Of a stretch of 64,000 nt of DNA, positions 8,884 to 18,116 are shown piece after piece. Positions within the stretch are counted from its first letter, which is position 1. Each line of letters begins with the position of its first letter. This DNA is from Kaistia geumhonensis (GTDB taxonomy: Bacteria > Pseudomonadota > Alphaproteobacteria > Rhizobiales > Kaistiaceae). The translations under genes and the position numbers were made by a program. The stretch is from positions 3,426,001 through 3,490,000 of the forward strand of contig NZ_JAUSWJ010000001.1 in the NCBI RefSeq assembly GCF_030815145.1, written 5' to 3'. The notes under the pieces are model-generated. The model saw only the letters and a list, made by a program, of their open reading frames with translations, made no database searches and was not told the DNA's origin.

Positions 8884-9945
8884 TTAGTCTTCCTGTAGGG
8901 ATTTCCCGTCCGCGAGGGTGAGCAGGCGAAGCGGGTTGAGGCGGAGCAACTGGTCGATGTCGGTTTCGCCGAGACCGGCGCGGCGCATCAGCGCCGGGCC
9001 GTTGCGAAGGAGATGGCCGTAGCCGTGTCCGCCCCACCGCGTCATGCGCGTGCAGGTGCAGACATCATGGCTGACGAGGATGCGGGTGCCAAAGCCCTCG
9101 GCGACGAGAGCGCGGATGATGGCGAGGCGCTGGAGATCGGTCGGCAGCTCCACGTCGCCGAACCAGTAATGCGACTGCTCGATGCCGAAGAAGTCCCATT
9201 CGACATTGACGCCGGTGGCGAGGAGTTCGCGCACTTGCTCGCCGCGCGGAAAGGTGCGGTCCATGTGGCAGATCACGACGCGGGAGAGATCGGCGTCGGC
9301 TTCCGTCAGGATCGCTGCGATCTCGAAGGGCGCGCCGGGATGCCGGCCCGGATGGACGCTGATGGCGGCGCCGGTGATGCGCGCGGCACGGGCGGCGGCG
9401 ACCAGCGCCTTGCGCTCGAAGGGATGCATCGGCCAGGAGCAGCCGATCTCGCCGATGAGGCCGGCGGGCACGCTCGTGCCGTCGAGCCCGCGATCAATCT
9501 CGGCGACGAAGCGTTCGGTCAGCGCCTCGACGTCCAGAGCCAGCGTCGCCGCGTCCTGATAGTCGGCCGTATAGGTGCCGGCGGCGGCGACGACATGGAC
9601 GCCGGCCGCCGCCGAGGCCGACTTCAGCCCTTCGGCATCGCGGGCGAGGCCGCCGGTCGACTGGTCGACAAGAAGATCCCCGCCATCGGCGCGGAAGACG
9701 CGGAGTTCGCCGGCCGCGATCTCCGGGTCGGTCTGGCGGGCATTGTTGCGGTTCTCGTTGGAGCGGTAGTCGATCTGCCAGCGGTTCTCGAGCGTGATCG
9801 GCGGGTCGTCGACCGAAGAGCGATCAGCCGGCTTCACGAGATCGAACAGGAGATGCTCGTGGAAGGCGACGCGGCCGATCGCGGCGGCGGGGACATCGCC
9901 GCGCACCGTGCGCACGAAGCCGCCGGGCAGCGGTGCCGCCGTCAT
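8884..9945 (-). CDS. Phosphotriesterase-family metal-dependent hydrolase
   Basis: Amidohydrolase-superfamily barrel of 353 residues resembling phosphotriesterase-family proteins. Likely metal-site residues are the HEH in RVAFHEHLLFD, Glu in LIGEIGCSWP, His in AISVHPGRHPG, His in VICHMDRTFP and Asp in LVSHDVC. Members include lactonases, peptidases acting on N-acyl amino acids and many of unknown substrate; true phosphotriester hydrolysis is rare. The ATG at 9945 overlaps the TGA of the M20-like gene as ATGA. A longer open frame starting at 10035 would overlap that gene and was not used. The gene sits in the GntR-flanking catabolic operon between the M20-like and DHDPS-family genes. Confidence 0.9.
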   Translation of the reverse strand: MTAAPLPGGFVRTVRGDVPAAAIGRVAFHEHLLFDLVKPADRSSVDDPPITLENRWQIDYRSNENRNNARQTDPEIAAGELRVFRADGGDLLVDQSTGGLARDAEGLKSASAAAGVHVVAAAGTYTADYQDAATLALDVEALTERFVAEIDRGLDGTSVPAGLIGEIGCSWPMHPFERKALVAAARAARITGAAISVHPGRHPGAPFEIAAILTEADADLSRVVICHMDRTFPRGEQVRELLATGVNVEWDFFGIEQSHYWFGDVELPTDLQRLAIIRALVAEGFGTRILVSHDVCTCTRMTRWGGHGYGHLLRNGPALMRRAGLGETDIDQLLRLNPLRLLTLADGKSLQED

Positions 9946-11285
9946 GCCGTCCGGCTCCCGGCGACGCCGCACCAGGCGAGGATGCAGGCGGCGGTGACCT
10001 TCACCATGCGCAGCCAGTCCTCGACATCCACCCATTCGTCGTGGCCGCGCGCCTGGGTGAGATCGCCGCAGAGCGATCCGAAGCCGAGCGCGGGAATGCC
10101 CTTCTGCACCAGCGGATTGCGGATGTCGCTCGAGGTGTGCATCGGGTTGACGCGGGGCTCGATGCCGGCGACGGCGCGGATCGCGCCGCTCAAGGTCGCA
10201 TAGAGCGGATCGCTCTCGGCCACCTCGCTGCCGGTGACGCCGGCAAGGAAGCGGACCACCGGCGGATGGGCGGCGAGGAACGGGTCCGTCGCGACCGCCT
10301 CTGCCAGCGCCGTCTCGATCTCGGCGCGGACGCTCTCCAGCGTCTCCGGCGGCGGGAACGAGACGGACGCGGTGAAGGAGAGGCGGTCGGGGACGCGCGT
10401 CGTCAGGCCCGGCTGGCCGAAATGCATCTCCGAGACGAGGATATTGGTCGAGCGGCCGACGGCGGCCTCGAGAAGGGGATGGCGGATGCGCCGGCCCCGC
10501 TCGGCGTCGAGCCGGCGGAGCGCGTCGATCAGCAATTCGGCCTTGTCGAGCGGATGCACCGCGCGGTGGGCGAAGGCGGTGTGGCCGGGCTCGGCCGTGT
10601 GCGGCGGTTCGCCCGCGACCTCGACCGAGAATTCGAGAAGGCCCGAGGCGAGCGCCTTGATCTCCACCATGCCGGCGCCGGATTCGGCGGGATGCAGATA
10701 GAGCGCACCGTCGGCCCCGGCGCCCTGATGCAGCACGGCCGCGATGCCGCGGGCGTGGCGCTTGCTGGGCGTGCTCGCAAAAAGAAGGTCGCCCGCCAAT
10801 CGGGCGCCGGATCGGCGGATCGCCTCGATCGCGATCACTCCGGCGGCAATCCCCGCGAGATCGTCGGCGATGCCCCAGCCGTGCATGCGGCCGTTCTCGA
10901 CCACGGCGGCGAAGGGATCGTGCCGCCAGCCGCGCGCGGCGGCGGTGGGCTCGCTGTCGGGATGGGCGAAGACGAGCAGGCTGCGTCCCTGCCCGGCGCC
11001 TTCGAGACGCGCGACGACATTGCGCCGCTCGCCCTCGCTGCGGGCGCCCGCGGCGGCGAATTCGGCGGTGACGGGGACCGATGCCGGATCGTAGACGCTT
11101 GCGCCGACCTCCGCGCCAAGGGCTTCCAGCCGCGCGGCGACGGCAGCCTGGACCGCGTCCTCGCCCGAGGCCTGAAGGGCGACCAGTTCGGAGAGAAAGG
11201 CCAGGGCACTGTCGCGCCGACGATCGACCTCGACAAGCGCAGCCTCAGTCGCGGGGTCCGATAGCGTCGTCAACTGGCTTTCCAT
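9942..11285 (-). CDS. M20-like metallohydrolase (peptidase/deacylase family)
   Basis: Protein of about 447 residues with an M20 fold. It shows the first metal-site motif FAHPDSEP, the bridging-Asp motif GWGIADDLAG and a late His in ARGHDEWVD. The usual catalytic Glu-Glu pair expected after LLFA is replaced by STPSKRHARG, so the general base may be absent or supplied differently, possibly by Glu in LHPAESG. The start ATG at 11285 (MESQLTT) lies 38 bp from the putative operator at 11324-11336. An in-frame ATG at 11315 would add MMRTRAHSGL. The gene ends by overlapping the phosphotriesterase-family gene. It may hydrolyse or merely bind an acylated amino acid. Confidence 0.85.
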   Translation of the reverse strand: MESQLTTLSDPATEAALVEVDRRRDSALAFLSELVALQASGEDAVQAAVAARLEALGAEVGASVYDPASVPVTAEFAAAGARSEGERRNVVARLEGAGQGRSLLVFAHPDSEPTAAARGWRHDPFAAVVENGRMHGWGIADDLAGIAAGVIAIEAIRRSGARLAGDLLFASTPSKRHARGIAAVLHQGAGADGALYLHPAESGAGMVEIKALASGLLEFSVEVAGEPPHTAEPGHTAFAHRAVHPLDKAELLIDALRRLDAERGRRIRHPLLEAAVGRSTNILVSEMHFGQPGLTTRVPDRLSFTASVSFPPPETLESVRAEIETALAEAVATDPFLAAHPPVVRFLAGVTGSEVAESDPLYATLSGAIRAVAGIEPRVNPMHTSSDIRNPLVQKGIPALGFGSLCGDLTQARGHDEWVDVEDWLRMVKVTAACILAWCGVAGSRTA

Positions 11286-11323
11286 GAGGCCTGAATGCGC
11301 CCGTGTTCGCATCAAGACAGAAC

Positions 11324-11336
11324 ACAGTCGGTATAC
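11324..11336. promoter_or_regulatory. Candidate GntR operator upstream of M20-like gene
   Basis: ACAGTCGGTATAC is the exact reverse complement of the site at 4447-4459. It lies between the GntR gene's 3' end (11391) and the M20-like gene, so it is placed to control the operon 5026-11285. It is followed by a short AT-rich stretch with the palindrome ATTGCAAT, which could be part of the promoter. Confidence 0.5.
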
Positions 11337-11390
11337 AATTGCAATGCAATCCAGCGCCGCAGGGCCTCGGCCCCGCCCCCGTGGCGGCGT

Positions 11391-12068
11391 TCAGGAAACG
11401 GCCTTGAGCGCGAAGCGCACCAGCGATCGGATATGCGTCGCGACCGCCTTCCTCACCGCCTTCGGGTCCTGTGCGGCCAGTGCGTCGAGGATCGCCTCGT
11501 GCTCGCGCGAATCGGGGCCGAGCCGGTCGGCCAGGCGGTCGATCTCGAAGAGCTGGGTGGTGACGCGCAGCGAGACCAGAGTCTCGGCCATCACGTCGTT
11601 GGCGCAGTTGCGGATGAAGAGGCTGTGCACGAGGTCGTCGGCACGCCAGTGCTCGATCTTGTCGTAGGGCACCGTGTGCTCGACCCGGCGCGCCTCGGCC
11701 CGCACCGCCTCGATCTCGGCCGCGCCGATGCGCGGAATGGCGAGCACGGCGGCTTCCGGCTCCAGCACTTCGCGGACCTTGAGGCTCTGCAGATATTCCT
11801 TCAGCTCGACCTTGCGCACCTCATAGGAGCGGCCCGGATGCTTCTGCAGCAGTTCCTCGCCCTCGAGGCGTTGCAGCGCCTCGCGCAGCGGCGTCCGCGA
11901 CACGCCGAGCCGCTCGGCCAGATGCTGCTCGACGATCGGGTCGCCGCTCCGGAGCTCGCGCTCGCGGATCATGCGCGACAGCGACTGATAGGCCTGCTGC
12001 GCGAGGTTGCGGGGCGCTGGCGGGGCGTCGCCTTCCAGATGAGCCGACTTCTCGTTGCTGAGCGACAT
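11391..12068 (-). CDS. GntR-family transcriptional regulator, FadR/FCD subfamily
   Basis: Regulator of 225 residues. The N-terminal winged helix-turn-helix shows LAERLGVSRTPLREALQRLEGE at about residues 50-71. The C-terminal FCD domain is all-helical with metal/ligand-site residues around HWRADDLVHSLFIRN and REHEAILDAL. The ATG at 12068 begins MSLSNEKSAH. It is transcribed in the same direction as the catabolic genes downstream and divergently from the second peptide transporter starting at 12609. It is well placed to control both sides in response to the transported compound or its oxidation product. The conserved 13-bp sequence upstream of 4423 and 11285 is the best operator candidate. Confidence 0.92.
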   Translation of the reverse strand: MSLSNEKSAHLEGDAPPAPRNLAQQAYQSLSRMIRERELRSGDPIVEQHLAERLGVSRTPLREALQRLEGEELLQKHPGRSYEVRKVELKEYLQSLKVREVLEPEAAVLAIPRIGAAEIEAVRAEARRVEHTVPYDKIEHWRADDLVHSLFIRNCANDVMAETLVSLRVTTQLFEIDRLADRLGPDSREHEAILDALAAQDPKAVRKAVATHIRSLVRFALKAVS

Positions 12069-12608
12069 CCCTGGTCGGTTCCGAAGGGTTGAGACGGCGA
12101 TGCGGAGCTGCGCATCTCGGTCGAATATATCAGGCGGCGAAGTCGATGCTACCGGAAAACCCGCGCTGGTGTGCCGCCTCCTTGGCGATCGGCTGTCGCC
12201 TGCGTACAAAGGGCTAGCGGCGGGAGCTTCACCAAACCGCTGATTTCGCGCCGCGAATGACATTGCCGCCGCAAGCGGCTGTGACTGGCAACAAATACGG
12301 CTTGCGAAGTGCGCGCTTTTGCCGTGTTCTCCGATTGTGTACCGCCTGAATGCAGGGCCGGCGCGCTGACCGCGCATCCGGTCGGGCTCCCGGGCGGATC
12401 CTGTCCCTTGGGGGGAGTTCGCCACCACCGGCGGAGGATGCCGCCGCCCGACCGATTGCCACAACCAGGGGTCGTCCGTTGCCGGACGCCGCGCCGGCCT
12501 TGCCGTGCCGGCGAGAACGCCGCGGCGACAGGGCGGGTGCGCGGAGATGCCGGCTGGCGTGCGCTCCGCGGCCATGATCATAATCAAGAATCCAGAGGGA
12601 AAGACCAG
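12069..12608. other. Divergent intergenic region between GntR gene and second peptide transporter
   Basis: This 540-bp stretch has open frames but none with family similarity or coding character I can support. It should contain promoters for the regulator (leftward) and the transporter (rightward). The only recognisable element is the candidate operator at 12337-12351; no riboswitch or small-RNA fold was recognised. Confidence 0.5.
12337..12351. promoter_or_regulatory. Weak candidate GntR operator
   Basis: GTGTACCGCCTGAAT matches the extended site at 4447-4461 (GTATACCGACTGTAT) at 12 of 15 positions. It lies about 260 bp before the binding-protein start at 12609. It is weaker than the two exact copies and could be fortuitous. 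Confidence 0.3.
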
Positions 12609-14195
12609 ATGATCATCACGAGACGAATGTTGGGTGTCCTTCCGATCGCCATGGCGGCCGCCGTGGCGGGCATGGTTCCGGCCGGCGCCTTCGCGCAGGA
12701 CGCGTCGACGCTGGTCGTCGACACCGCCTTCCAGCTCAAGACGGCCGATCCGGCGCGCGAGTTCGAGCCGACCGCCAATCTCGTGCTGCACCCCGTCTAC
12801 GAGACGCTGATCACCTTCAAGGGCAGCGACCTGACGACGCTGGTGCCCTCGCTGGCGAGCATTCCGGTGGTCGCGCCCGACGCCAAGACCTTCACCTTCA
12901 CGCTCAATCCGGCCGCGAAGTTCAGCGACGGCTCGCCGGTGACGGTCGACGACGTGATCTTCTCGTTCAACCGCGTCAAGAACGTGAAGGGCAGCCCCTC
13001 CTTCCTGCTCGACGGCGTGACCGTCGCCAAGGGCGCCAAGGAGGGCGAGATCGTCCTCACCACCGCGCAGCCCGATCCCGGCCTTCCCTACAAGCTCGCC
13101 AATCCGGCGGTGGGCATCGTCAATTCCAAGGTCGTCAAGGCCAACCAGGGCTCGGCCGACGAGGGAGCCGACAAGACCGACCGCGCCGACACCTTCCTCG
13201 CCTCGACCTCGGCCGGCTCGGGCCCCTATATCCTCGACAAGTTCGACATGGCCGCCGAGGTCGTGCTGAAGCGCAACGACGCCTATTGGGGCGCCAAGCC
13301 CGCCTATGACCAGATCGTCGTGCGCAATGTCGACACCAGCGCGCAGCAGATGAACGTCATGCGCGGCGACAGCCAGATCGCGCTCGACCTGCGCCCCGAC
13401 CAGCTCGACGCCATCAAGGACACGGCCTACACGCTGTCGGTCCCCGGCGCCGACGTCGTGTTCATGTTCACCAACTCCAACCCGGAAATCTCGGCCATCG
13501 CGGCCAATCCCGATTTCCAGCAGGCCGTGCGTCACGCGATCGACTATGACGGCCTGCTCGCCATCGCCGGCGAAGGCGCGGCACGGCCGGGCTCCATCAT
13601 CCCGACGATGTTCGCCGGTGCGCTGGCGACCGACCAGGGCCCGAAGCGCGACGTCGAGGCCGCCAAGGCGGCGCTCGCCAAGAGCGGCCTCAAGGATCCG
13701 GTGATCGAACTCACCTATGTCTCCGACATCACCAAGAACGGCGTTTCCTTCGCCGATGTCGCGGCCAAGATGCAGGCCGACCTGAAGGAAGTCGGCATCA
13801 CCGCCGAGCTGAAGCCCTCGCCGGTCTCGACCTTCCTCGACAACTACCGCGCCGGCACGCTGCCGATGACGATCGTCTGGTGGGGCCCGGACTATCCGGA
13901 TCCGAGCGACTATCTGCTGTTCGGACCCGGCGAGAAGGTGGGCCTGCGCGCCGGCTGGAAGGCGGGCGCCGCTCCCGAGGTCACCGAGATCGCCGCGAAG
14001 GCGGCGGTCGAGATCGACCAGGCCAAGCGCATCCAGCTCTATGACGAATGGCAGAAGAAGCTGAACGCGCAGGGCCCGTTCACCTCGCTGTTCCAGCCGG
14101 CTTTCTCGATGGCCTCGTCCAAGACCCTCGAGCCGGTCGAATACAACGCCATGTGGACGATCGACCTCACGGCGATCGCCCCGGCGAAGCAGTAA
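12609..14195 (+). CDS. Periplasmic substrate-binding protein, dipeptide/oligopeptide family 5
   Basis: Solute-binding protein of 528 residues and first gene of the second dipeptide-type importer. The signal peptide MIITRRMLGVLPIAMAAAV ends near AGAFAQDAS (about residue 32). The mature protein has the family opening DTAFQLKTADPAREFEPT and the central VVLKRNDAYWGAKPAYD. The start ATG at 12609 has a purine-rich AGAGGGAAAG upstream; no in-frame alternative keeps the signal peptide. It differs clearly in sequence from the binding protein at 2852-4423, so the two transporters are distinct and probably take different but related ligands. Confidence 0.93.
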   Translation: MIITRRMLGVLPIAMAAAVAGMVPAGAFAQDASTLVVDTAFQLKTADPAREFEPTANLVLHPVYETLITFKGSDLTTLVPSLASIPVVAPDAKTFTFTLNPAAKFSDGSPVTVDDVIFSFNRVKNVKGSPSFLLDGVTVAKGAKEGEIVLTTAQPDPGLPYKLANPAVGIVNSKVVKANQGSADEGADKTDRADTFLASTSAGSGPYILDKFDMAAEVVLKRNDAYWGAKPAYDQIVVRNVDTSAQQMNVMRGDSQIALDLRPDQLDAIKDTAYTLSVPGADVVFMFTNSNPEISAIAANPDFQQAVRHAIDYDGLLAIAGEGAARPGSIIPTMFAGALATDQGPKRDVEAAKAALAKSGLKDPVIELTYVSDITKNGVSFADVAAKMQADLKEVGITAELKPSPVSTFLDNYRAGTLPMTIVWWGPDYPDPSDYLLFGPGEKVGLRAGWKAGAAPEVTEIAAKAAVEIDQAKRIQLYDEWQKKLNAQGPFTSLFQPAFSMASSKTLEPVEYNAMWTIDLTAIAPAKQ

Positions 14196-14213
14196 AGGCG
14201 ATCCGGTCCGGCA

Positions 14214-15266
14214 ATGTCGTCTCTGCGCTCAGCCTGGTACGCATTGCCGAACCTCGTCCGCTTCGTCATCCGACGGCTGTTCGTCGGCCTCCTGCTCTGC
14301 CTCGGCATCACCCTCGTCTCCTTCGCGCTGACGCAGGTGGTGCCGGGCGATCCGGTCTCGGCCAATCTCGGCGACCGGGCGGCGAGCGATCCCGAGATCG
14401 TCGCCGCGTTCCGCGCCCGCTACGGGCTCGACAAGCCGATCCCGCAGCAATACCTGCTCTATCTGGAGCGGCTGGTGCATGGCGATCTCGGCGAATCGCA
14501 GCAGACGCGCCGGCCGGTGACGACCGATCTCGCGCAGTACCTTCCCGCGACGATCGAGCTCGCGACGGCGGCGATGATCATCGCGCTCGTGCTCGGCATC
14601 TCGCTCGGCGTCGTCGCCGCCATCGGTCGCGACCGATGGCCCGACCAGGTGATCCGCGTCATCTCGCTCGCCGGCGTCTCGATCCCGACCTTCTGGCTGG
14701 CGCTCGTCACCTTCTACGTCTTCTTCTTCAAGCTCGGCATCGCGCCGGGGGTCGGGCGGCTCAATCCCGGCGGCAAGGCGCCGCCCTCGATCACCAACAT
14801 GTTCACGATCGACGCCCTGCTGGCCGGGCAGTGGGCGACCTTCGGCATCGCCGCCAGCCATCTCGTGCTGCCGGCGCTGGTGCTCGCGATCTATACGGTC
14901 GGCTCCATCACCCGCTTCACGCGCGCGGCGATGCTGGAATCGCTGTCGCAGGACTATGTGCGCGCGGCGCGGGCCAAGGGCCTGCCGGAGCGCACGGTCA
15001 TTCTGCGCCATGCGCTGCGGCCGGCGCTGGCGGCGATCGTCACCGTCGCGGGCATGGCCTTTGGCCGCATGCTGTCGGGCACGGTGCTCGTCGAATCCGT
15101 CTTCTCCTGGCCGGGCATCGGCCAATATGCCTACAAGAGCGCGCTGGCGCTCGACCTTCGCGCCATCATGGGCGTCAGCCTGGTGGTCGCGGCCATCTAC
15201 ATCCTCGTCAACATGGCGGTGGACATCATCTACGCGCTGATCGACCCGCGGATACGTCTCGGATGA
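14214..15266 (+). CDS. Dipeptide-type ABC transporter permease, DppB family
   Basis: Inner-membrane permease of 350 residues. It has a long N-terminal helix (FVGLLLCLGITLVSFALTQV), the DppB DPVSANLG...YGLDKPIPQQYL region and the EAA loop VRAARAKGLPERTVILRHAL at about residues 245-264. It follows the binding-protein gene by 18 bp and ends in an ATGA overlap with the next permease. Together they form the translocation pore for the solute captured by the 12609 product. Confidence 0.94.
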   Translation: MSSLRSAWYALPNLVRFVIRRLFVGLLLCLGITLVSFALTQVVPGDPVSANLGDRAASDPEIVAAFRARYGLDKPIPQQYLLYLERLVHGDLGESQQTRRPVTTDLAQYLPATIELATAAMIIALVLGISLGVVAAIGRDRWPDQVIRVISLAGVSIPTFWLALVTFYVFFFKLGIAPGVGRLNPGGKAPPSITNMFTIDALLAGQWATFGIAASHLVLPALVLAIYTVGSITRFTRAAMLESLSQDYVRAARAKGLPERTVILRHALRPALAAIVTVAGMAFGRMLSGTVLVESVFSWPGIGQYAYKSALALDLRAIMGVSLVVAAIYILVNMAVDIIYALIDPRIRLG

Positions 15267-16144
15267 GCGACGGCAGCCTCGCCCCCGCGGACACCGTCGC
15301 CCTGCCGCGCCGCCGCTTCATGCGCCGCTCGGTGTGGACGCAGCCGCTCGGCCTCGTCGGCGCGGGCCTCCTCGTCGCCATCGTGCTGCTCGCGGTGTTT
15401 GCTCCGTGGCTGACGGCGCATGGGCCGATCGACATGGTCGCCAAGCGCTTCATGGCGCCGTCGGCGGAGCACTGGTTCGGCACCGACCAGCTCGGCCGCG
15501 ACGTGTTCGCGCGCGTCATCTACGGCGCCCGCGTCTCGCTGCCCTATGCGCTGCAGCTCGTGGTCATGGCGGCGGTGATCGGAACGCTGCTCGGCGCCAT
15601 CGCCGGCTATTTCGGCGGCTGGATCGACGGCGTCATCATGCGCGCCGCCGATCTCGTGATGGCCTTCCCCGACATCATTCTCGCCATGGCCGTCGTCGCC
15701 GCGCTCGGGCCGGGGCTGTTCAACGCCGTGCTGGCGGTGGTCGTCGTGTCGTGGCCGATCTATGCCCGCGTCGTGCGCTCGATGCTGCTGACGATCCGCG
15801 ACGAGCCCTATGTGCAATCGAGCCGGCTGCTCGGCGTCTCGGCGATGCGGGCGCTGTGGGTCGATGTGCGGCCGAACGTGGTCGGGCCGCTGGTCGTGCT
15901 GGCGGCGCTCGAGTTCGGCCATGCCGTGCTGATCCTCGCCGGCCTCTCCTTCCTCGGCCTCGGCGCGCAGCCGCCGACGCCGGAATGGGGCCAGATGGTC
16001 TCCGACGGCTCGAAGTATTTCGACAAATGGTGGCTGTCGGTGTTCCCGGGCCTTGCGATCCTGCTCGTGGTGCTCGCCGCCAATTTCCTCGGCGACACGC
16101 TGCGCGACGCGCTCGATCCGCGCACCGCCAAGGCGTTCCGATGA
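15263..16144 (+). CDS. Dipeptide-type ABC transporter permease, DppC family
   Basis: Permease of 293 residues with the DppC signature WFGTDQLGRDVFARV near residue 75. Its EAA-type loop VQSSRLLGVSAMRALWVDVR precedes the C-terminal helices, and LSFLGLGAQPPTPEWGQ is characteristic of the family. The ATG at 15263 overlaps the preceding stop codon. The next gene starts 13 bp after this one ends. Nothing in the sequence specifies the ligand. Confidence 0.94.
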   Translation: MSDGSLAPADTVALPRRRFMRRSVWTQPLGLVGAGLLVAIVLLAVFAPWLTAHGPIDMVAKRFMAPSAEHWFGTDQLGRDVFARVIYGARVSLPYALQLVVMAAVIGTLLGAIAGYFGGWIDGVIMRAADLVMAFPDIILAMAVVAALGPGLFNAVLAVVVVSWPIYARVVRSMLLTIRDEPYVQSSRLLGVSAMRALWVDVRPNVVGPLVVLAALEFGHAVLILAGLSFLGLGAQPPTPEWGQMVSDGSKYFDKWWLSVFPGLAILLVVLAANFLGDTLRDALDPRTAKAFR

Positions 16145-16157
16145 TGGCATTCCGCTG

Positions 16158-17144
16158 ATGGCCGGCGCGCCGCTCCTGTCGATCGAGAACCTCTCGATCA
16201 GCCTGCCGACCGCCGATGGCGGCCGGGCGCTCGCCGTGCGCGGCGTCGACATCGCGATCGGCGAGGGCGAGATCGTTGGCCTCGCCGGGGAGAGCGGCAG
16301 CGGCAAGACGCTTTCGGCGCTCGCGGCGCTCGGGCTGCTGCCGGCCGGGGCCACGACCGGCGGCCGGGTGATGTTCGACGGGCGCGAGCTGATGGGCAAT
16401 GGCGGACGCGGCGCCGCCGCCGTGCGCGGACGCGATCTCGCGATGGTGTTCCAGGATCCGATGACGGCGCTGCATCCGATGCTCTCGGTCGGGCGGCAGA
16501 TGACCGAGCATCTCGTCCAGCACCGGCGCATCGGCCGCGCCGAGGCCGACCGGATCGCGATCGCCATGCTCGACCGCGTGCGCATCCCCAATCCGAAAGA
16601 GGCGATGGCGCGCTTTCCGCACCAGTTCTCCGGAGGCATGCGCCAGCGCATCGCCATCGCCTCGGCGCTGGCGGCCGGACCGCGCCTGCTCATCGCCGAC
16701 GAGCCGACGACGGCGCTCGACGTCACCGTTCAGGCCGGCATCCTGCGGCTCATCGAGAATCTCCGCCGCGAGCTGAAGCTCTCGGTGCTGCTGATCACGC
16801 ATGATCTCGGCGTGATGTCGGCGCTCGCCGACCGCGTCTATGTCATGTATGCCGGCCGCGTCGTGGAGCGCGGGTCGCGCGCAGCGGTGCTGGCACGGCC
16901 GCGCCACCCTTATGCGCGCGGGCTGCTCGACGCGCTGCCGCATGGCAGTCCCGCCGACCACCCGCTGAAGGCGCTGCCCGGCTCGCCGCCCTCGATCGGC
17001 CGCTTCCCCGCAGGCTGCGCCTTCCATCCCCGCTGCCGCTTCGCCGCGGATATCTGCCGCGCCGACATCCCCGAACTCCTTCCGGTCGCGGAGGGCCATG
17101 CGATCGCCTGCCCGATCGATCCGCTGGCGGCGGTGACGGCATGA
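16158..17144 (+). CDS. Dipeptide-type ABC transporter ATP-binding protein, DppD family
   Basis: ATPase of 328 residues with Walker A GESGSGKT at about residues 42-49, Q-loop VFQDPMTAL, signature FSGGMRQR and Walker B LLIADEPTTALD. The C-terminal oligo/dipeptide extension has CAFHPRCRFAADIC. The stop overlaps the start of the partner ATPase by 4 bp, so the two are translationally coupled and presumably act as a heterodimer on the cytoplasmic face of the permease pair. Confidence 0.94.
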   Translation: MAGAPLLSIENLSISLPTADGGRALAVRGVDIAIGEGEIVGLAGESGSGKTLSALAALGLLPAGATTGGRVMFDGRELMGNGGRGAAAVRGRDLAMVFQDPMTALHPMLSVGRQMTEHLVQHRRIGRAEADRIAIAMLDRVRIPNPKEAMARFPHQFSGGMRQRIAIASALAAGPRLLIADEPTTALDVTVQAGILRLIENLRRELKLSVLLITHDLGVMSALADRVYVMYAGRVVERGSRAAVLARPRHPYARGLLDALPHGSPADHPLKALPGSPPSIGRFPAGCAFHPRCRFAADICRADIPELLPVAEGHAIACPIDPLAAVTA

Positions 17145-18088
17145 GCCTCCTTGAAGTCCGCAATCTCTTCGTGCGCTATCGCGGCCATTCGGGCGCGGTG
17201 GTGACGGCCGTCGCCGGCTGCGACATCGATGTCGAGGAGGGCCAGATCGTCGCGCTGGTCGGCGAATCCGGCTGCGGCAAGTCATCGCTCGGCAAGGCGG
17301 CGGTCGGGCTCATCAGCCCCGCCGGCGGCAGCGTCACCTTCGACGGCGCGCCCGTCGAGCCGCTCGGCCGCAAGGCGCGTCCGCCGGCGCAGCGGCGGCT
17401 GCAGATGGTGTTCCAGGACCCGTTCTCCTCGCTCAATCCGCGCCGCCCGATCGGCGACCTGATCGCCGACGGCCTGCGCGTCGCCGCCGGGCATGGCGGC
17501 ACGCTCCGGTCGGTCGGCGAATGCCTCGAGCGGGTCGGCCTCTCGGCCGGCATCGCGGACCGTTTCCCGCACCAGTTCTCGGGCGGGCAGCGCCAGCGTA
17601 TCGCCATCGCCCGTGCGCTCGCCGCCGATCCGCGCTGCATCGTCGCCGACGAGCCGATCTCCGCCCTCGACGCCTCGGCGCAGGCCTCGATCGCCAACCT
17701 GCTGGTCGACCTCGTCGCCGATCTCAGGGTCGGGCTCCTGTTCATCTCGCACGACCTCTCCATCGTCCGCCGCATCGCCGACGTCACGACGGTCATGTAT
17801 CTCGGCAAGATCGTCGAGCGCGCGCCGAGCGAGGCGCTGTGGGCGCGGCCGGCCCATCCCTATTCACGCGGCCTGATCGGCGCCATCACCGAGCCGGACG
17901 GCGAGGGGCGGCTGCCCGACGACCTGCCCGGCGACGTGCCCGATCCGGTGGCGCCGCCGCCCGGCTGCCGCTTCCATCCGCGCTGCCCGATCGCCATCGA
18001 GCGCTGCGCCGTCGAGGAGCCGGCCTTCCGCGCGATCGTTCCGGGCCGCATGGCCGCCTGCCATCTGGCCGAGACCCTTCTCGCCTGA
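17141..18088 (+). CDS. Dipeptide-type ABC transporter ATP-binding protein, DppF family
   Basis: ATPase of 315 residues: Walker A GESGCGKSS, Q-loop VFQDPFSSLNPR (typical of DppF), signature FSGGQRQR, Walker B CIVADEPISALD and C-terminal CRFHPRCPIAIERC. It completes an SBP-B-C-D-F set. The M24 peptidase gene follows after 28 bp on the same strand, so the peptidase is likely co-transcribed and acts on the imported compound. Confidence 0.94.
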   Translation: MSLLEVRNLFVRYRGHSGAVVTAVAGCDIDVEEGQIVALVGESGCGKSSLGKAAVGLISPAGGSVTFDGAPVEPLGRKARPPAQRRLQMVFQDPFSSLNPRRPIGDLIADGLRVAAGHGGTLRSVGECLERVGLSAGIADRFPHQFSGGQRQRIAIARALAADPRCIVADEPISALDASAQASIANLLVDLVADLRVGLLFISHDLSIVRRIADVTTVMYLGKIVERAPSEALWARPAHPYSRGLIGAITEPDGEGRLPDDLPGDVPDPVAPPPGCRFHPRCPIAIERCAVEEPAFRAIVPGRMAACHLAETLLA

Positions 18089-18116
18089 ACCGTCCCCGCC
18101 ACCAACGAAGAGACGC

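Noticed and set aside
11391-13535. Extended minus-strand frame before the GntR gene, antisense to the second binding protein
   Set aside because: The GntR domain starts at 12068; the extension is antisense to a clear SBP gene.
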